This document shows positions 16,093 through 25,126 of a stretch of DNA of 33,705 nucleotides, piece after piece. The DNA lies in contig CALZMQ010000041.1 of NCBI GenBank assembly GCA_945788625.1, positions 1 to 33,705 on the forward strand, in the 5' to 3' direction. A model generated the notes under the pieces. It was given only the letters and a program-made list of their open reading frames with translations. It was not told where the DNA came from and made no database searches. Numbering within the stretch: the first letter of the stretch is position 1; every line of letters begins with the position of its first letter. The DNA is from an uncultured Woeseiaceae bacterium (lineage in GTDB: Bacteria > Pseudomonadota > Gammaproteobacteria > Steroidobacterales > Woeseiaceae). The position numbers were made by a program, and so were the translations under genes.

Positions 16093-17058
16093 TTATCGCC
16101 TCGCAATTACTACCCAGGCCAGGGGCCGCGTCTCGCCTGGCGGCACTAATGGTTCGGCTCGCTCCAGGGTAAAACTCATGTTGCGCAGATCGGCAGCGAA
16201 CCGATCGATTGCCGCCTGATCCAGGCAGGCCTCCGTCATCGACGACATACGCCCGGAGTAGGCAGCGAGTTCCGACTCCATGGTACCGAGCCAGCCAAGC
16301 ACTTCCTCGGGGTCGTAATTCTGTATATGGCTGTGAATTCGGCCGACGTCGCTGTACAGGCGTGCGACGGTATCGGCGGCGACGTGCTCCCCGTACTCGT
16401 CTATGATCTGTTCGACAGCGTGAATGGCCGGCGCCAGTTCCCTGCCAGCTGCATCGTATGGAGCCCTATCGGCTCCACGGACCGCTTCGAATCCCGTCCT
16501 GAACAACTCGATGGAGAGCGGCACGAAACGACTGGCCTGCAGCTTCCCGACGGCGCCAAGACTGTCCGAGCACTCCTTGTGAATGCTCCCGGACTCGATG
16601 TGCAGCATGAGCGCGAGGCGGCCGCCCGGCGCAACCATGCGTGCGGCCTCCGACAATGCATCGGCGCCGGCATACTCGACGCCAAACTGGCTTGTCGCGA
16701 TATCGAAGCATTCGTCTTCGAGAGGAATGCGCAGTGCGTCGGCAACGATTCCGGTCACGCCGGGAAAACGGCGTTCGACGTTTTCGATAGCACCGTTCGA
16801 CACGTCGACACATGTGATGATGGGTTTCCCCTCGCCGAATATACTGAGCGCCATCTCGACCACGGCGCCATTGCCGGTCGCAATGTCCAGAAGCCTCGGC
16901 GCCTCGAAGTCATCTTGCATTGCCTGAAAAAGCTCTATCCAAAATGACCGAATTGCGGGATGACTCACGCCGCCACTCGAGAACGCCCCGACATCACCGG
17001 TGCCGGCCCAATAGGTGTCCCAGCTGTTTGCGGCTTGTGAAGTGTCGGTTTCGTTCAT
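16093..17058 (-). CDS. Class I SAM-dependent methyltransferase
   Basis: This cytoplasmic methyltransferase has an unknown acceptor. The Rossmann core is clear: motif I is LLDIATGNGAV (about residues 56-66), followed by ITCVDVSNGAIENV for the acidic SAM-ribose contact, VADALRIPLEDECFDIATSQFGVEY, and EAARMVAPGGRLALMLH as the post-motif. Residues after about 170 are an extra helical C-terminal part of about 150 aa, not typical of small-molecule UbiE-type enzymes. It is 321 aa and divergent from the sulfotransferase pair. The ATG is preceded by GGAAA. The context suggests modification of the same target as the sulfotransferases, but that is inference. Confidence 0.8.
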   Translation of the reverse strand: MNETDTSQAANSWDTYWAGTGDVGAFSSGGVSHPAIRSFWIELFQAMQDDFEAPRLLDIATGNGAVVEMALSIFGEGKPIITCVDVSNGAIENVERRFPGVTGIVADALRIPLEDECFDIATSQFGVEYAGADALSEAARMVAPGGRLALMLHIESGSIHKECSDSLGAVGKLQASRFVPLSIELFRTGFEAVRGADRAPYDAAGRELAPAIHAVEQIIDEYGEHVAADTVARLYSDVGRIHSHIQNYDPEEVLGWLGTMESELAAYSGRMSSMTEACLDQAAIDRFAADLRNMSFTLERAEPLVPPGETRPLAWVVIARR

Positions 17059-17086
17059 GCGATTTCCGGCGCTCGAGTGACGAAGC

Positions 17087-17102
17087 GACGCATTATAGCG
17101 TC
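17087..17102 (-). promoter_or_regulatory. Dyad enclosing a TATAAT box upstream of the methyltransferase
   Basis: GACGC and GCGTC flank ATTATA; read on the minus strand the centre is a consensus TATAAT -10 box, 34 bp before the methyltransferase start. No good -35 box is present at the right distance. A dyad exactly over a -10 box would let a bound repressor block the promoter. Confidence 0.4.
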
Positions 17103-17139
17103 AATTGATTAGTGGGCCGAAGAGTGTCAGATTAGCGCG

Positions 17140-18714
17140 ATGGATCCTGAAATAAGTAACCTCAGCAAGGCGGGCAGGCAGGCAATGGCAGCACAGGACT
17201 GGGCGACTGTCCACGTATGCGCCAATGGCATCCTGAAGCGCAGCCGTCGGCACCCGGAGGGCTTCTTCTTCCTCGGGCTGGTCGAAAAAGCGTCGCAGCA
17301 CCCGAAGAAAGCCGTTGCGGCATTCGAAGAGGTCCTGCAGCTTGATCCGAATCGTTACGACGCTGCCGTGGAGCTGGCGACCCAGTACTCGATGGGTCGC
17401 CGCAACGGCGAAGTCGAAGACCTGCTGGGGCGTTACGAAGACAAGCTCAGCAACAGTCCCAGGTACCTGGACATGGCGGGGACGACCTATACCGAAATCG
17501 GGCTGCCGGAGAAGGCCTGGCCGCTTTATCAAAAAGCCTGTGAGCTGCAACCTGAGATCGGCCTGTTCCAGGCTAACCTCGCAACCTGCGCCGTCTTCAT
17601 TGGCGAGATCGAGGTCGCCAAAGAGGCTTATTCGAAGCTGTTACAACAGAACCCCTTGCACCAAAGGAATCATTACCAGCTCGCACGCCTCGAGAAAGCA
17701 AAGGACACGAAGCATATCGAGCAAATGGAAATGGTCCTGCAAGAGACCAGGCTGCCGCCGGATCGAAATATCTTCCTGCACTACGCACTGGGCAAGGAAT
17801 ACGAGGACCTTCAACAGTGGGACAAAGCCTTCGAGCACTACAGGCAAGGCGGCGACGCCGTGGTCAGCGTCGCCAACTACGACATCGCAGACGACCTCGC
17901 GATCATCGATAAGGTCGTGGAGGTTTGTAACGCGGAGTGGCTGCAATCCGAGCTGGCCGACGTAGTCGAAGATAAAGTGCCGCTTTTTATCGTCGGTCTC
18001 CCGAGAACGGGCACGACGCTGACCGAACGTATCATCGCCAGCCACTCACAGGTTCAGAGTGTCGGTGAAACCGAATTCATCCAGATGATCATGCGCAACA
18101 ACAGCGATGTGCAGGCGGTCGATAAGATGACAGCGGAGATGATCGAATCCGTTGCACGCAAGGGCATCACCCGGATTCGCGACGGCTACATGGATACGAT
18201 TCGCTATCGCCTCAAGGAAGCGCCGATATTCATCGACAAGTTGCCTTTCAACGTCCTGTACCTGGGCTTCATCGCCAAGGCGTGGCCGGGGCGCCCGATC
18301 GTGCTGATGAACCGTCATCCGATGGATGCCTGTTTCTCGATGTACAAGCAGGTGTTTACCTGGGCGTACAAGTATTCCTACAGCCTCGAGATGCTCGGGC
18401 AATACTACGTCGCCTACGACCGCTTGTGCAGGCACTGGCGCGAATTGCTGGGCGACAGGCTGGTCGAAGTGCAGTACGAGGAACTGGTCTCCGACCAGGA
18501 AGCCCAGACCCGCAAGTTGCTCGACGCGCTCGGCCTCGAATTCGAACAGGCCTGCCTCGAGTTCGAAAAGAACGCGGCGCCATCGGCAACTGCCAGTTCG
18601 GTGCAGGTGCGGCAGAAAGCGCACACGGGTTCGGTGCAGCGCTGGCGGCGCTACGAGGAACAACTCGAACCACTGCGCGCGTATCTTGCCGATGCCGGGA
18701 TCGCGGTGGACTGA
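17140..18714 (+). CDS. TPR-repeat sulfotransferase (first of a tandem pair)
   Basis: This protein joins tetratricopeptide repeats (about residues 1-265, for example AVAAFEEVLQLDPNRYDAAVELA and AWPLYQKACELQPEIGLFQANLA) to a sulfotransferase domain that uses PAPS. The 5'-phosphosulfate loop is FIVGLPRTGTTL (283-294) and the 3'-phosphate site is NRHPMDACFSMYK (391-403). A Glu in VQSVGETEF (Glu310) sits where tyrosylprotein sulfotransferases have their catalytic base, so protein, peptide or glycan targets are all possible. No signal peptide is seen. It is 524 aa and has no strong ribosome site at its ATG. It lies 10 nt before a paralogue with which it aligns without gaps over the first 300 residues, so the pair arose by tandem duplication. 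Confidence 0.85.
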   Translation: MDPEISNLSKAGRQAMAAQDWATVHVCANGILKRSRRHPEGFFFLGLVEKASQHPKKAVAAFEEVLQLDPNRYDAAVELATQYSMGRRNGEVEDLLGRYEDKLSNSPRYLDMAGTTYTEIGLPEKAWPLYQKACELQPEIGLFQANLATCAVFIGEIEVAKEAYSKLLQQNPLHQRNHYQLARLEKAKDTKHIEQMEMVLQETRLPPDRNIFLHYALGKEYEDLQQWDKAFEHYRQGGDAVVSVANYDIADDLAIIDKVVEVCNAEWLQSELADVVEDKVPLFIVGLPRTGTTLTERIIASHSQVQSVGETEFIQMIMRNNSDVQAVDKMTAEMIESVARKGITRIRDGYMDTIRYRLKEAPIFIDKLPFNVLYLGFIAKAWPGRPIVLMNRHPMDACFSMYKQVFTWAYKYSYSLEMLGQYYVAYDRLCRHWRELLGDRLVEVQYEELVSDQEAQTRKLLDALGLEFEQACLEFEKNAAPSATASSVQVRQKAHTGSVQRWRRYEEQLEPLRAYLADAGIAVD

Positions 18715-18724
18715 CGAGGGGGCG

Positions 18725-20287
18725 ATGAGTTCCGATACGTCCCAGATCAGCCTGGCTGCACGGCAGGCCGCCCGTGCCGGCGACTGGTCCCGGGTGCACG
18801 CCTGCGCCATGGAGATTGCGCGCCGCGATCCGAAGGACCCCGAGAGCGCGTTTCTGATCGGACTTGCACAAAAAGCAGCGGGGCGGCTGGATTCCGCGGC
18901 GGAGTATTTCAACAAGGTACTGGCGATCGATGCCGGGCGTTACGATGCGGCCATCGAACTGGCCGACCAGAAAGTGCGCGCGCAGCGTTACGGCGATGCG
19001 CGGTCCCTGCTGGATACCTATTGCGACCGGCTGGAGAACAGCCCTATGTACCTCGATATGGCTGGGCAGGCGTACTTCGCGATGAGTCTCTACGAGCAGG
19101 CGTGGCCCCTGTACGAGCAGGCGAGTCGGCTCCAGCCGGAGATCGAGATTTTCCAGGAGCACATGGCATCCTGTGCCGTTTATCTCGGCAAGATCGATAC
19201 CGCGAAATCGCTGTATCGGAAGATCCTCAAAAAACACCCGAAGCACCAGAAAACACATTACGAGGTGTCGCAACTCGATCGTGCGAAGGACGAGCGCCAC
19301 ATCAGGCAGATGCTCAAGATCTTGCGCAAAAACGACCCCAGACCATCGAGTAATATTTTTCTATATTACGCATTGGGCAAGGAGTACGAGGATCTCGGCC
19401 GCTGGGCCGATGCGTTTCGCTTTTACAAGCAGGGGGGTGACGCCGTCAAGTCGGTCGCTGATTACAATGTCGCCGACGACGTCGAGCTGATGGACAAGAT
19501 AACGGAGACTTGCACCAGCGCATGGCTCGAAGACGATCCCGCGACCGGCACAACCGGGAAGACACCCATCTTTATCGTCGGACTCCCGCGTACGGGAACG
19601 ACACTGACAGACCGCATCCTGTCGAGTCACTCCAAAGTGCAAAGTGCAGGGGAGTCGCAATTGCTGCAAATGGTATTGCGTGGAGGGACGACGGCCGGAA
19701 ATCAGATCGGTATTACGACAACGCAGATCGAAGAGGCGTCCAAGCGCGAAGCCGGATCGATCGCGGCAGCCTTTATCGAGGCGCTGTCTCATCGGCTCGG
19801 CGACGAGCCGTACTTCATCGAGAAGATGCCCGAAAACGTGCTGTATCTCGGCTTTGTCGCCAAAGCCTGGCCGAACGCCAGGATCATTCACCTGCGCCGG
19901 AACCCGATGGACGCGTGCTTTGCGGTATTCAAGCAGTCCTATTTTCGCTTTGCTTACTCGCTCGACGACCTGGCACAGTATTACCTGGCCTACGACCGGC
20001 TCAGCAAACACTGGCGCGCGGTGTTGGGTGAGCGAATGCTCGAACTCAACTACGAGGACCTGGTCACTGACCAGGAAGCCGAGACCCGACGCTTGCTGGA
20101 AGGAGTCGGACTGGAGTTCGAGGAAGCATGCCTGCAGTTCGATCGAAACGTTGCCCCTGTTGCGACCGCGAGTTCGGTGCAGGTTCGCGAGAAAGTGCAC
20201 ACGCGTTCGGTAGGGCGGTGGAAAAAGTTCGAGCGCCAGCTGCAGCCGCTACGAGATCGGCTGAAGCAGGGCGGCGTCGAGGTTTGA
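18725..20287 (+). CDS. TPR-repeat sulfotransferase (second of a tandem pair)
   Basis: Built like its upstream neighbour: tetratricopeptide repeats to about residue 265, then a PAPS-dependent sulfotransferase domain with FIVGLPRTGTTL (283-294), the candidate base Glu in VQSAGESQ, and the 3'-phosphate site LRRNPMDACFAVFK. ATG 18725 is chosen because GAGGGGG stands just before it and because MSSDTSQISLAARQAARAGDW aligns with the paralogue's start; the open frame reaches back to 18326 only as overlap inside the first gene. The length is 520 aa. The two proteins differ most in the substrate-facing middle of the sulfotransferase domain, so they may act on different sites of one target or form a heteromer. 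Confidence 0.86.
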   Translation: MSSDTSQISLAARQAARAGDWSRVHACAMEIARRDPKDPESAFLIGLAQKAAGRLDSAAEYFNKVLAIDAGRYDAAIELADQKVRAQRYGDARSLLDTYCDRLENSPMYLDMAGQAYFAMSLYEQAWPLYEQASRLQPEIEIFQEHMASCAVYLGKIDTAKSLYRKILKKHPKHQKTHYEVSQLDRAKDERHIRQMLKILRKNDPRPSSNIFLYYALGKEYEDLGRWADAFRFYKQGGDAVKSVADYNVADDVELMDKITETCTSAWLEDDPATGTTGKTPIFIVGLPRTGTTLTDRILSSHSKVQSAGESQLLQMVLRGGTTAGNQIGITTTQIEEASKREAGSIAAAFIEALSHRLGDEPYFIEKMPENVLYLGFVAKAWPNARIIHLRRNPMDACFAVFKQSYFRFAYSLDDLAQYYLAYDRLSKHWRAVLGERMLELNYEDLVTDQEAETRRLLEGVGLEFEEACLQFDRNVAPVATASSVQVREKVHTRSVGRWKKFERQLQPLRDRLKQGGVEV

Positions 20288-20314
20288 AGGTTCGGTAAGC
20301 AAAGGGTGAGCAGT

Positions 20315-20836
20315 ATGTTCGAAGAAAAGAATTACAGAGTCCTGGTGGGCATGATTGTCCTCGCAACACCGTCGCTGCTATTCGCACAAGGCGATGTATC
20401 GGCGGGGCTCGAGCATTGCAGCACGATCGACGACGCCACCGCGCGGCTCGCCTGTTACGACGAACTCAGTGGCCGACAGATGCCGCCGGACGTTGCACCT
20501 GCCGTAGTACCGGCGCCGCCACCCGAATCGCCGCCTGAAGCACCGGCGCAGGCGTCGACCGGATCATCGATCGATGAGCTCGGTTCGGAGTCATTGAGCG
20601 GCGCGCCCGAGAAGGAAGAACTCGCCGTTCGAGCAACGGTGACAAAGTGCCAGAAGGACTCGCGCAAACGATACTTTTTCTTTTTTGAAAACGGCCAGGT
20701 CTGGAAACAGGCCAGCGACAAACGCCTGTACTTCAGGGACTGCAACTTCGAAGTGACCATTACCAAGGACTATTTCGGCTACAAGATGCAGCGCGACGGC
20801 GAAAAAGGCCGGACACGTATTTCACGCGTCAAGTAG
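20315..20836 (+). CDS. Small secreted protein of unknown function
   Basis: I do not recognise the family. The 173-aa product has a signal peptide (residues about 1-27, ending LLFAQG), then a short CSTIDDATARLACYDELSG segment, a Cys-x(n)-Cys pattern found in several proteobacterial envelope proteins. A Pro/Ala-rich linker (about 58-85) follows, then a C-terminal beta-rich block of about 70 residues with KRYFFFFENGQVWKQ, RDCNFEVTI and GEKGRTRISRVK. ATG 20315 fits AAAGGG at 20301-20306; a GTG at 20306 would overlap that site. It begins 27 nt after the second sulfotransferase and is probably cotranscribed, which makes a periplasmic or surface role linked to the sulfated product thinkable but unproven. 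Confidence 0.75.
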   Translation: MFEEKNYRVLVGMIVLATPSLLFAQGDVSAGLEHCSTIDDATARLACYDELSGRQMPPDVAPAVVPAPPPESPPEAPAQASTGSSIDELGSESLSGAPEKEELAVRATVTKCQKDSRKRYFFFFENGQVWKQASDKRLYFRDCNFEVTITKDYFGYKMQRDGEKGRTRISRVK

Positions 20837-20861
20837 GCGCAATCGATCGACTGCCCTGGAA

Positions 20862-21941
20862 TTACCCGTCCGTCGAAGCGGCCTGCGGCTCCGACTGCGA
20901 CACCATGATCTTGACGTCGGCGCCTTCCTGCAGGTTCTCGGCGCCCCGGATGGCAACCCTGTCGCCTTCGGCAAGCGGCCCCGATACCGAGATCAGGTGA
21001 CCGGCGGAGTCACCTATTTCGACAGCAATCTGCTCCGCCTTGTTCTCGTCGCTGATCCGGAACACGAACGAGCCATTGTGGCGCAGCACGAGTGCGTCCC
21101 GCGGCACCGCGAGAGCCACCTCGCGTGCGCGAATCGGAACGGCGACACTGACGAGCTGGCCGACCGTCCAGTTGTCCGCTGCTGACTGTGGCAGGTCGAT
21201 GCGCGCCTCGAAGGTCTGTGACCGGACGTCGCCGGTTGGTACGAGCGCGCGAATACGGCCCTGGAAGGAAGCGTCGGTCACGAACACGTCGATTGAATCG
21301 CCGACGACCGTTCGGGGCAGGTGCTTCAGCGGTACGAACGCGCGAACTTCCATGTTACGGACGTCGGTCATGCGCGCGAGTATCTCGCCGCGCGCCACGT
21401 CCTCGCCGGCGCGGTGCGCACGGCTGATGACGATGCCCGTGAACGGCGCGCGCACGTCGGCGCGCCGAATCTGGTCGTCAATCTGGCGTATCCTGACTTT
21501 CGTAATTGTTGCGTCGCTGATCGCGAGGTCACGATTCGCCTCGGTCTGTTCGAGTTCGAATTCCGACACGAGATTGGAATCGCCTAGCTCACGCTGGCGG
21601 CGCAACTGGCTCTCGAGTTGCCGGACGTTGATCCTGGCGCGCTCAAGCAGCGCCTCCTGTTCGGCACGTTGCAGCAACAGCGGTCGCTTGTCGATGTGCG
21701 CTATTGGATCGCCTGCCCTTATGGCAGTGCCGGGTTCCGCCACCATCAGCAGCTGGCCGGCCACGCCAGCGGTCACCTGCACGTCGTTGCGGCTGTATAT
21801 CGTTCCCGGCACGGCGACCGTAGGTGCGATTTCCGCCCTCTCGACGCTCGCCACCTGCACGACCATTTCCTTGCCTGGCTGCTGCGCGAGCAATGCGCCC
21901 GGCATGAGCAACACGAGAACGAACGCGAATGATCTACGCAT
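20862..21941 (-). CDS. RND efflux periplasmic adaptor (membrane fusion protein)
   Basis: The adaptor links an inner-membrane RND pump to an outer-membrane channel. A signal peptide covers about residues 1-19 (LMPGALLAQQ). The two halves of the lipoyl-like domain are VPGTIYSRNDVQVTAGVAGQLLMVAEPGTAIRAGDPI-type sequence in front and VRAPFTGIVISRAHRAGEDVARGEIL after the hairpin. Between them is a short alpha-helical hairpin rich in Arg/Gln/Glu (EALLERARINVRQLESQL). A beta-barrel and membrane-proximal domain follow. It is 359 aa, no lipobox Cys is seen, and it is in the HlyD/AcrA superfamily. Its start overlaps the permease stop by 8 nt (21934-21941), so the permease gene comes first, the reverse of most such operons. 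The substrate is unknown. Confidence 0.88.
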   Translation of the reverse strand: MRRSFAFVLVLLMPGALLAQQPGKEMVVQVASVERAEIAPTVAVPGTIYSRNDVQVTAGVAGQLLMVAEPGTAIRAGDPIAHIDKRPLLLQRAEQEALLERARINVRQLESQLRRQRELGDSNLVSEFELEQTEANRDLAISDATITKVRIRQIDDQIRRADVRAPFTGIVISRAHRAGEDVARGEILARMTDVRNMEVRAFVPLKHLPRTVVGDSIDVFVTDASFQGRIRALVPTGDVRSQTFEARIDLPQSAADNWTVGQLVSVAVPIRAREVALAVPRDALVLRHNGSFVFRISDENKAEQIAVEIGDSAGHLISVSGPLAEGDRVAIRGAENLQEGADVKIMVSQSEPQAASTDG

Positions 21942-24900
21942 CGACCGCTACCCCTTTTACGTTTGCCGGGTCTTCCTTGCGGCTGCGCAGACGCGCCCAT
22001 TGCACGGGCGGCAGGCGCAGGATGCTCGGCATTAGAATCAGTGTGAAGACGGCGCTGACGAACATTCCGCCGATGATGACGGTTGCCAGGCCCCGGTAAA
22101 TCTGTGAGCCCACGCCCGGAATGAGCATCAACGGCAGCATGCCGAATATGCTGGTCAGCGTGCTCATGTAAATCGGGCGGGCGCGCACCTTGACGGCCTC
22201 CGCTACTGCGCTCGCACGATCCAACCCTTGCCGCTGCCCGGTGCGGGTCTGCATGACGAGCAGAATCGCGTTGTTCACGACCAGACCCAGCAGGATCAGG
22301 AAACCGATTGTCGTCAGCAGATCCATGGCCTGCGCGGTGAACAGGTTGAGTACGCGCAGCGCCACGACGCCACCGGCAATCGCGAGCGGCATCGACAGCA
22401 TGACCAGCAACGCATCCCAGAGAGAACGGAACATCGCCGCCAGTATCAGGAGCAGCACGATTGCCGCGACGGCAAGATTGACGCGCATGGTATCGAAGGC
22501 GGCCTCGAGCCTGTCAGCGGTGCCCCGGTAAGCGACGCTGACGTCATCCGGCATCGTCTCGCGAAGCTGCGGACCTACGACGTCGCGCAATTGGTCCAGC
22601 GCCTCCTGTACCGTCATTTCCGGCGGTGGCGTCACGGCGAGTGTCAGGGTCCGTTGTCCGTTGACTCGCAGGAGCTGCGTCGGCCCAACAGTCCTCTGGA
22701 TGTCGGTGAGTTCGCCGATGCTCTGGATACCGGCGAGCGGTGTCGCAATCGGGATCGCGGCCAGTTCCTCCGGCGAGTTCCACACGGGTCCTTTCAGGAT
22801 CATGTCCATACGGTCATTACCGTCGAAATACTCGCCAACAAATGACCCGCTGGTCAGCGCACGAACGATGTTCGCGACACCGGCGCGGTCGAGGCCCGCG
22901 GCTGTAATGCGACGGTCGTTCGGCACCAGTTGCAGCTCGGGTTCCGCGATGGCCAGGCCGGGAACAGGTCGAACCTGCGCGCCGGGTATCGCCTCGTTGA
23001 TCATCGGCATCGCCGACATGGCGATTTCCGACAGTTGGTTGATCTCGGGACCCTGCAGATCGACGTTGATACTGCGGCCGCCATCGAAGCCGAAGTTCAG
23101 GAGTGACGAACGTTGCACGAAGGCCTGGGTATCGGGCAGGTCCACGAGCACCTCGTCGCGCACGATGCGGATCATCTCCTCGATTCGCGAGGGATCCTGC
23201 GGATAAATGAACATGCCGTTGAAAGAGCCGAACGACGAGAGATTGTAACCGCGGATATAGGGTTGTTGCCGGTGCTCCATGTAGGGCTTCAGGCGTTCGA
23301 CGATGACGCCGGCGATTTCTTTCTCGACGATCTCGATCGTGCCACCGGGCGGCATCGCAAAAAACGCGTTCAGGGAGTCCGCGGGCGCCTGGGGCAGGAG
23401 ATTCGCCTTGGGCACCAGCAACGCGACGACGAGTACGGACGCGCCGAGGATACCGACCGCCCACGAGCGGCACCGGGCTGGCGTGCGTGTCAGGTGCATG
23501 ACGATGCGTGTGATGCGTTCCCACCAGTGGCTGCACGGGTCCTCGCTCTCCCGTTTCAGCAGGAACGAGGCGGCAACAGGGAGCACGGTTATCGCGATTA
23601 AGAACGATGCCGAGACCGCCACGGCAATCGTAAGGGCGAGATCCTGGAACAACTGGCCTTCCATGCCTTCCATGAAAAGCACCGGCACGAAGATGGCGAC
23701 GCTGGTCACCGTGGACGCGAACAGCGCGCCGGTAATTTGCCGGGTCCCTGTGGCGACGGCCTCTTCGTGCCCGAGGCCGTTCTGGCGGCAGCGCACGATG
23801 TTTTCCAGGGTGACGATGGCGGCATCCATGACCAGCCCGACCGAGAAGGCAAGGCCGGCGAGCGAAATGACGTTGAGCGATTTGTCGAACATGCGTAGTG
23901 CAACGAAGGCGACGAGTACCGACAGCGGCACGGTCGCCGTGACGAGAAACGTTGCGCGACGGCTGCGCATGAGGAAGTAAAGGATGCCGACGGCCAGCAA
24001 CAAGCCCAGCCCGAGGTTGCTCCTCACCAGCGATATGGCGCGGCGAATGTGCACCGACGCGTCAAAACTCAGGTCGATTGCGAGGCCGGCATCGGCGAGC
24101 GGCCCGTCGTTGAGTTCGACAATCGCCTTGTTGATTTCGTCGAGTATCGACACCGTGTTGGCGTCGTATTCGCGCTGCACGGTAATGTAGTAGGCGGGGT
24201 AACCATTGCGCAGCGTGAAGCCGTCCTGCTTGCGCGGCACGATGTCGACGTCAGCGACTTCGCTCAGGTAAATCGGCCGCTCGTTGCTCCAGCCGACGAT
24301 GAGTTCGTTGAGTGCCTCCGGTTCGAACTGGCCGACGAACCGCACCGTGTACTGACGCCGGCCGACATCGGCGAACCCGCCCGAGGTGTCGGTCGCGCGC
24401 GAGACCGTCGCGATGATGTCGTTGACCTGCACGCCAAGTGCCGCGGCCCGATAGGAATCGAACGTGATGTGCAGTTCGCGCGGTTGCTCGCCGGCGAGAA
24501 ACACCTGCGATACGCCGGGAATACGTGCCAGCCGGGGCTGCACGTGGTCTTCGATCAGCTTCTGGTAGCTCGACAGTTCCTGGTTGGGGTTATCGGGCAG
24601 AGCCCTGACCAGCAGTGACGCGGCGCCGGGCGTCTGCTGCCCGCCGCCCGCGTTGACCTGTGGCTCGATCGCATCGGCAGGCCTCGGTGGCGCCTGCGTC
24701 AGGTTGTTAATGACGTCGAGCTTTGCGGTCTGGATATCGGTGCCGACGGCAAACGAAAGATTGACGAAGCCCGAGCCACGGCTGATGAAGGAGTTGATGT
24801 TGGTCAGTCCTGGCGTGTTCGCCAGGACGTTTTCCTGCGGCTCGATGATGTTGGCTTCCATCTCTTCCGGCGCGGCCGCGCGCCAGAAGTTGGCCACCGA

Positions 24901-25035
24901 GATTTGCGGCTCCTCGATGTTCGGCAGCAATTGAATCGGAAGTGACGCGATCGACGTCAGGCCGAACAAGGCCACCAGCGCAACGGCAACGGCGACGGAC
25001 GGCCATTGCCGTGTACTCAGCTCGGTCAGATTCAT
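21934..25035 (-). CDS. RND-family multidrug-type efflux permease
   Basis: This inner-membrane trimeric pump is driven by proton flow. At 1033 aa with the duplicated plan it fits the family: TM1 (SVAVAVALVALFGLTSIASL), a first periplasmic loop to about 325, TM2-6, a second large periplasmic loop from about 545 to 855, and TM8-12 ending near GGMFVSAVFTLILMPSILRL. The TM4 proton-relay region reads GLVMDAAIVTLENI, with one Asp where AcrB has two (Asp407-Asp408), so coupling may resemble metal or lipid-type RND members. APEEMEANIIEPQEN is the typical porter start. It is the first gene of a two-gene unit with its adaptor; no outer-membrane channel gene is in the window. The substrate cannot be told. 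Confidence 0.9.
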   Translation of the reverse strand: MNLTELSTRQWPSVAVAVALVALFGLTSIASLPIQLLPNIEEPQISVANFWRAAAPEEMEANIIEPQENVLANTPGLTNINSFISRGSGFVNLSFAVGTDIQTAKLDVINNLTQAPPRPADAIEPQVNAGGGQQTPGAASLLVRALPDNPNQELSSYQKLIEDHVQPRLARIPGVSQVFLAGEQPRELHITFDSYRAAALGVQVNDIIATVSRATDTSGGFADVGRRQYTVRFVGQFEPEALNELIVGWSNERPIYLSEVADVDIVPRKQDGFTLRNGYPAYYITVQREYDANTVSILDEINKAIVELNDGPLADAGLAIDLSFDASVHIRRAISLVRSNLGLGLLLAVGILYFLMRSRRATFLVTATVPLSVLVAFVALRMFDKSLNVISLAGLAFSVGLVMDAAIVTLENIVRCRQNGLGHEEAVATGTRQITGALFASTVTSVAIFVPVLFMEGMEGQLFQDLALTIAVAVSASFLIAITVLPVAASFLLKRESEDPCSHWWERITRIVMHLTRTPARCRSWAVGILGASVLVVALLVPKANLLPQAPADSLNAFFAMPPGGTIEIVEKEIAGVIVERLKPYMEHRQQPYIRGYNLSSFGSFNGMFIYPQDPSRIEEMIRIVRDEVLVDLPDTQAFVQRSSLLNFGFDGGRSINVDLQGPEINQLSEIAMSAMPMINEAIPGAQVRPVPGLAIAEPELQLVPNDRRITAAGLDRAGVANIVRALTSGSFVGEYFDGNDRMDMILKGPVWNSPEELAAIPIATPLAGIQSIGELTDIQRTVGPTQLLRVNGQRTLTLAVTPPPEMTVQEALDQLRDVVGPQLRETMPDDVSVAYRGTADRLEAAFDTMRVNLAVAAIVLLLILAAMFRSLWDALLVMLSMPLAIAGGVVALRVLNLFTAQAMDLLTTIGFLILLGLVVNNAILLVMQTRTGQRQGLDRASAVAEAVKVRARPIYMSTLTSIFGMLPLMLIPGVGSQIYRGLATVIIGGMFVSAVFTLILMPSILRLPPVQWARLRSRKEDPANVKGVAVDA

Positions 25036-25126
25036 AGATGCTTAGATGCGTGGGCGCGGCGTTTCGTTGCACGATTGCGACCCGAAAACGCGGCATTCTT
25101 ATGCCCATTTGGAATATGGCGTGCAG

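Noticed and set aside
18326..18724. Upstream extension of the second sulfotransferase frame
   Set aside because: This part overlaps the first sulfotransferase in another frame and is Ser/Arg-rich; the ATG at 18725 has a good ribosome site and aligns with the paralogue start.
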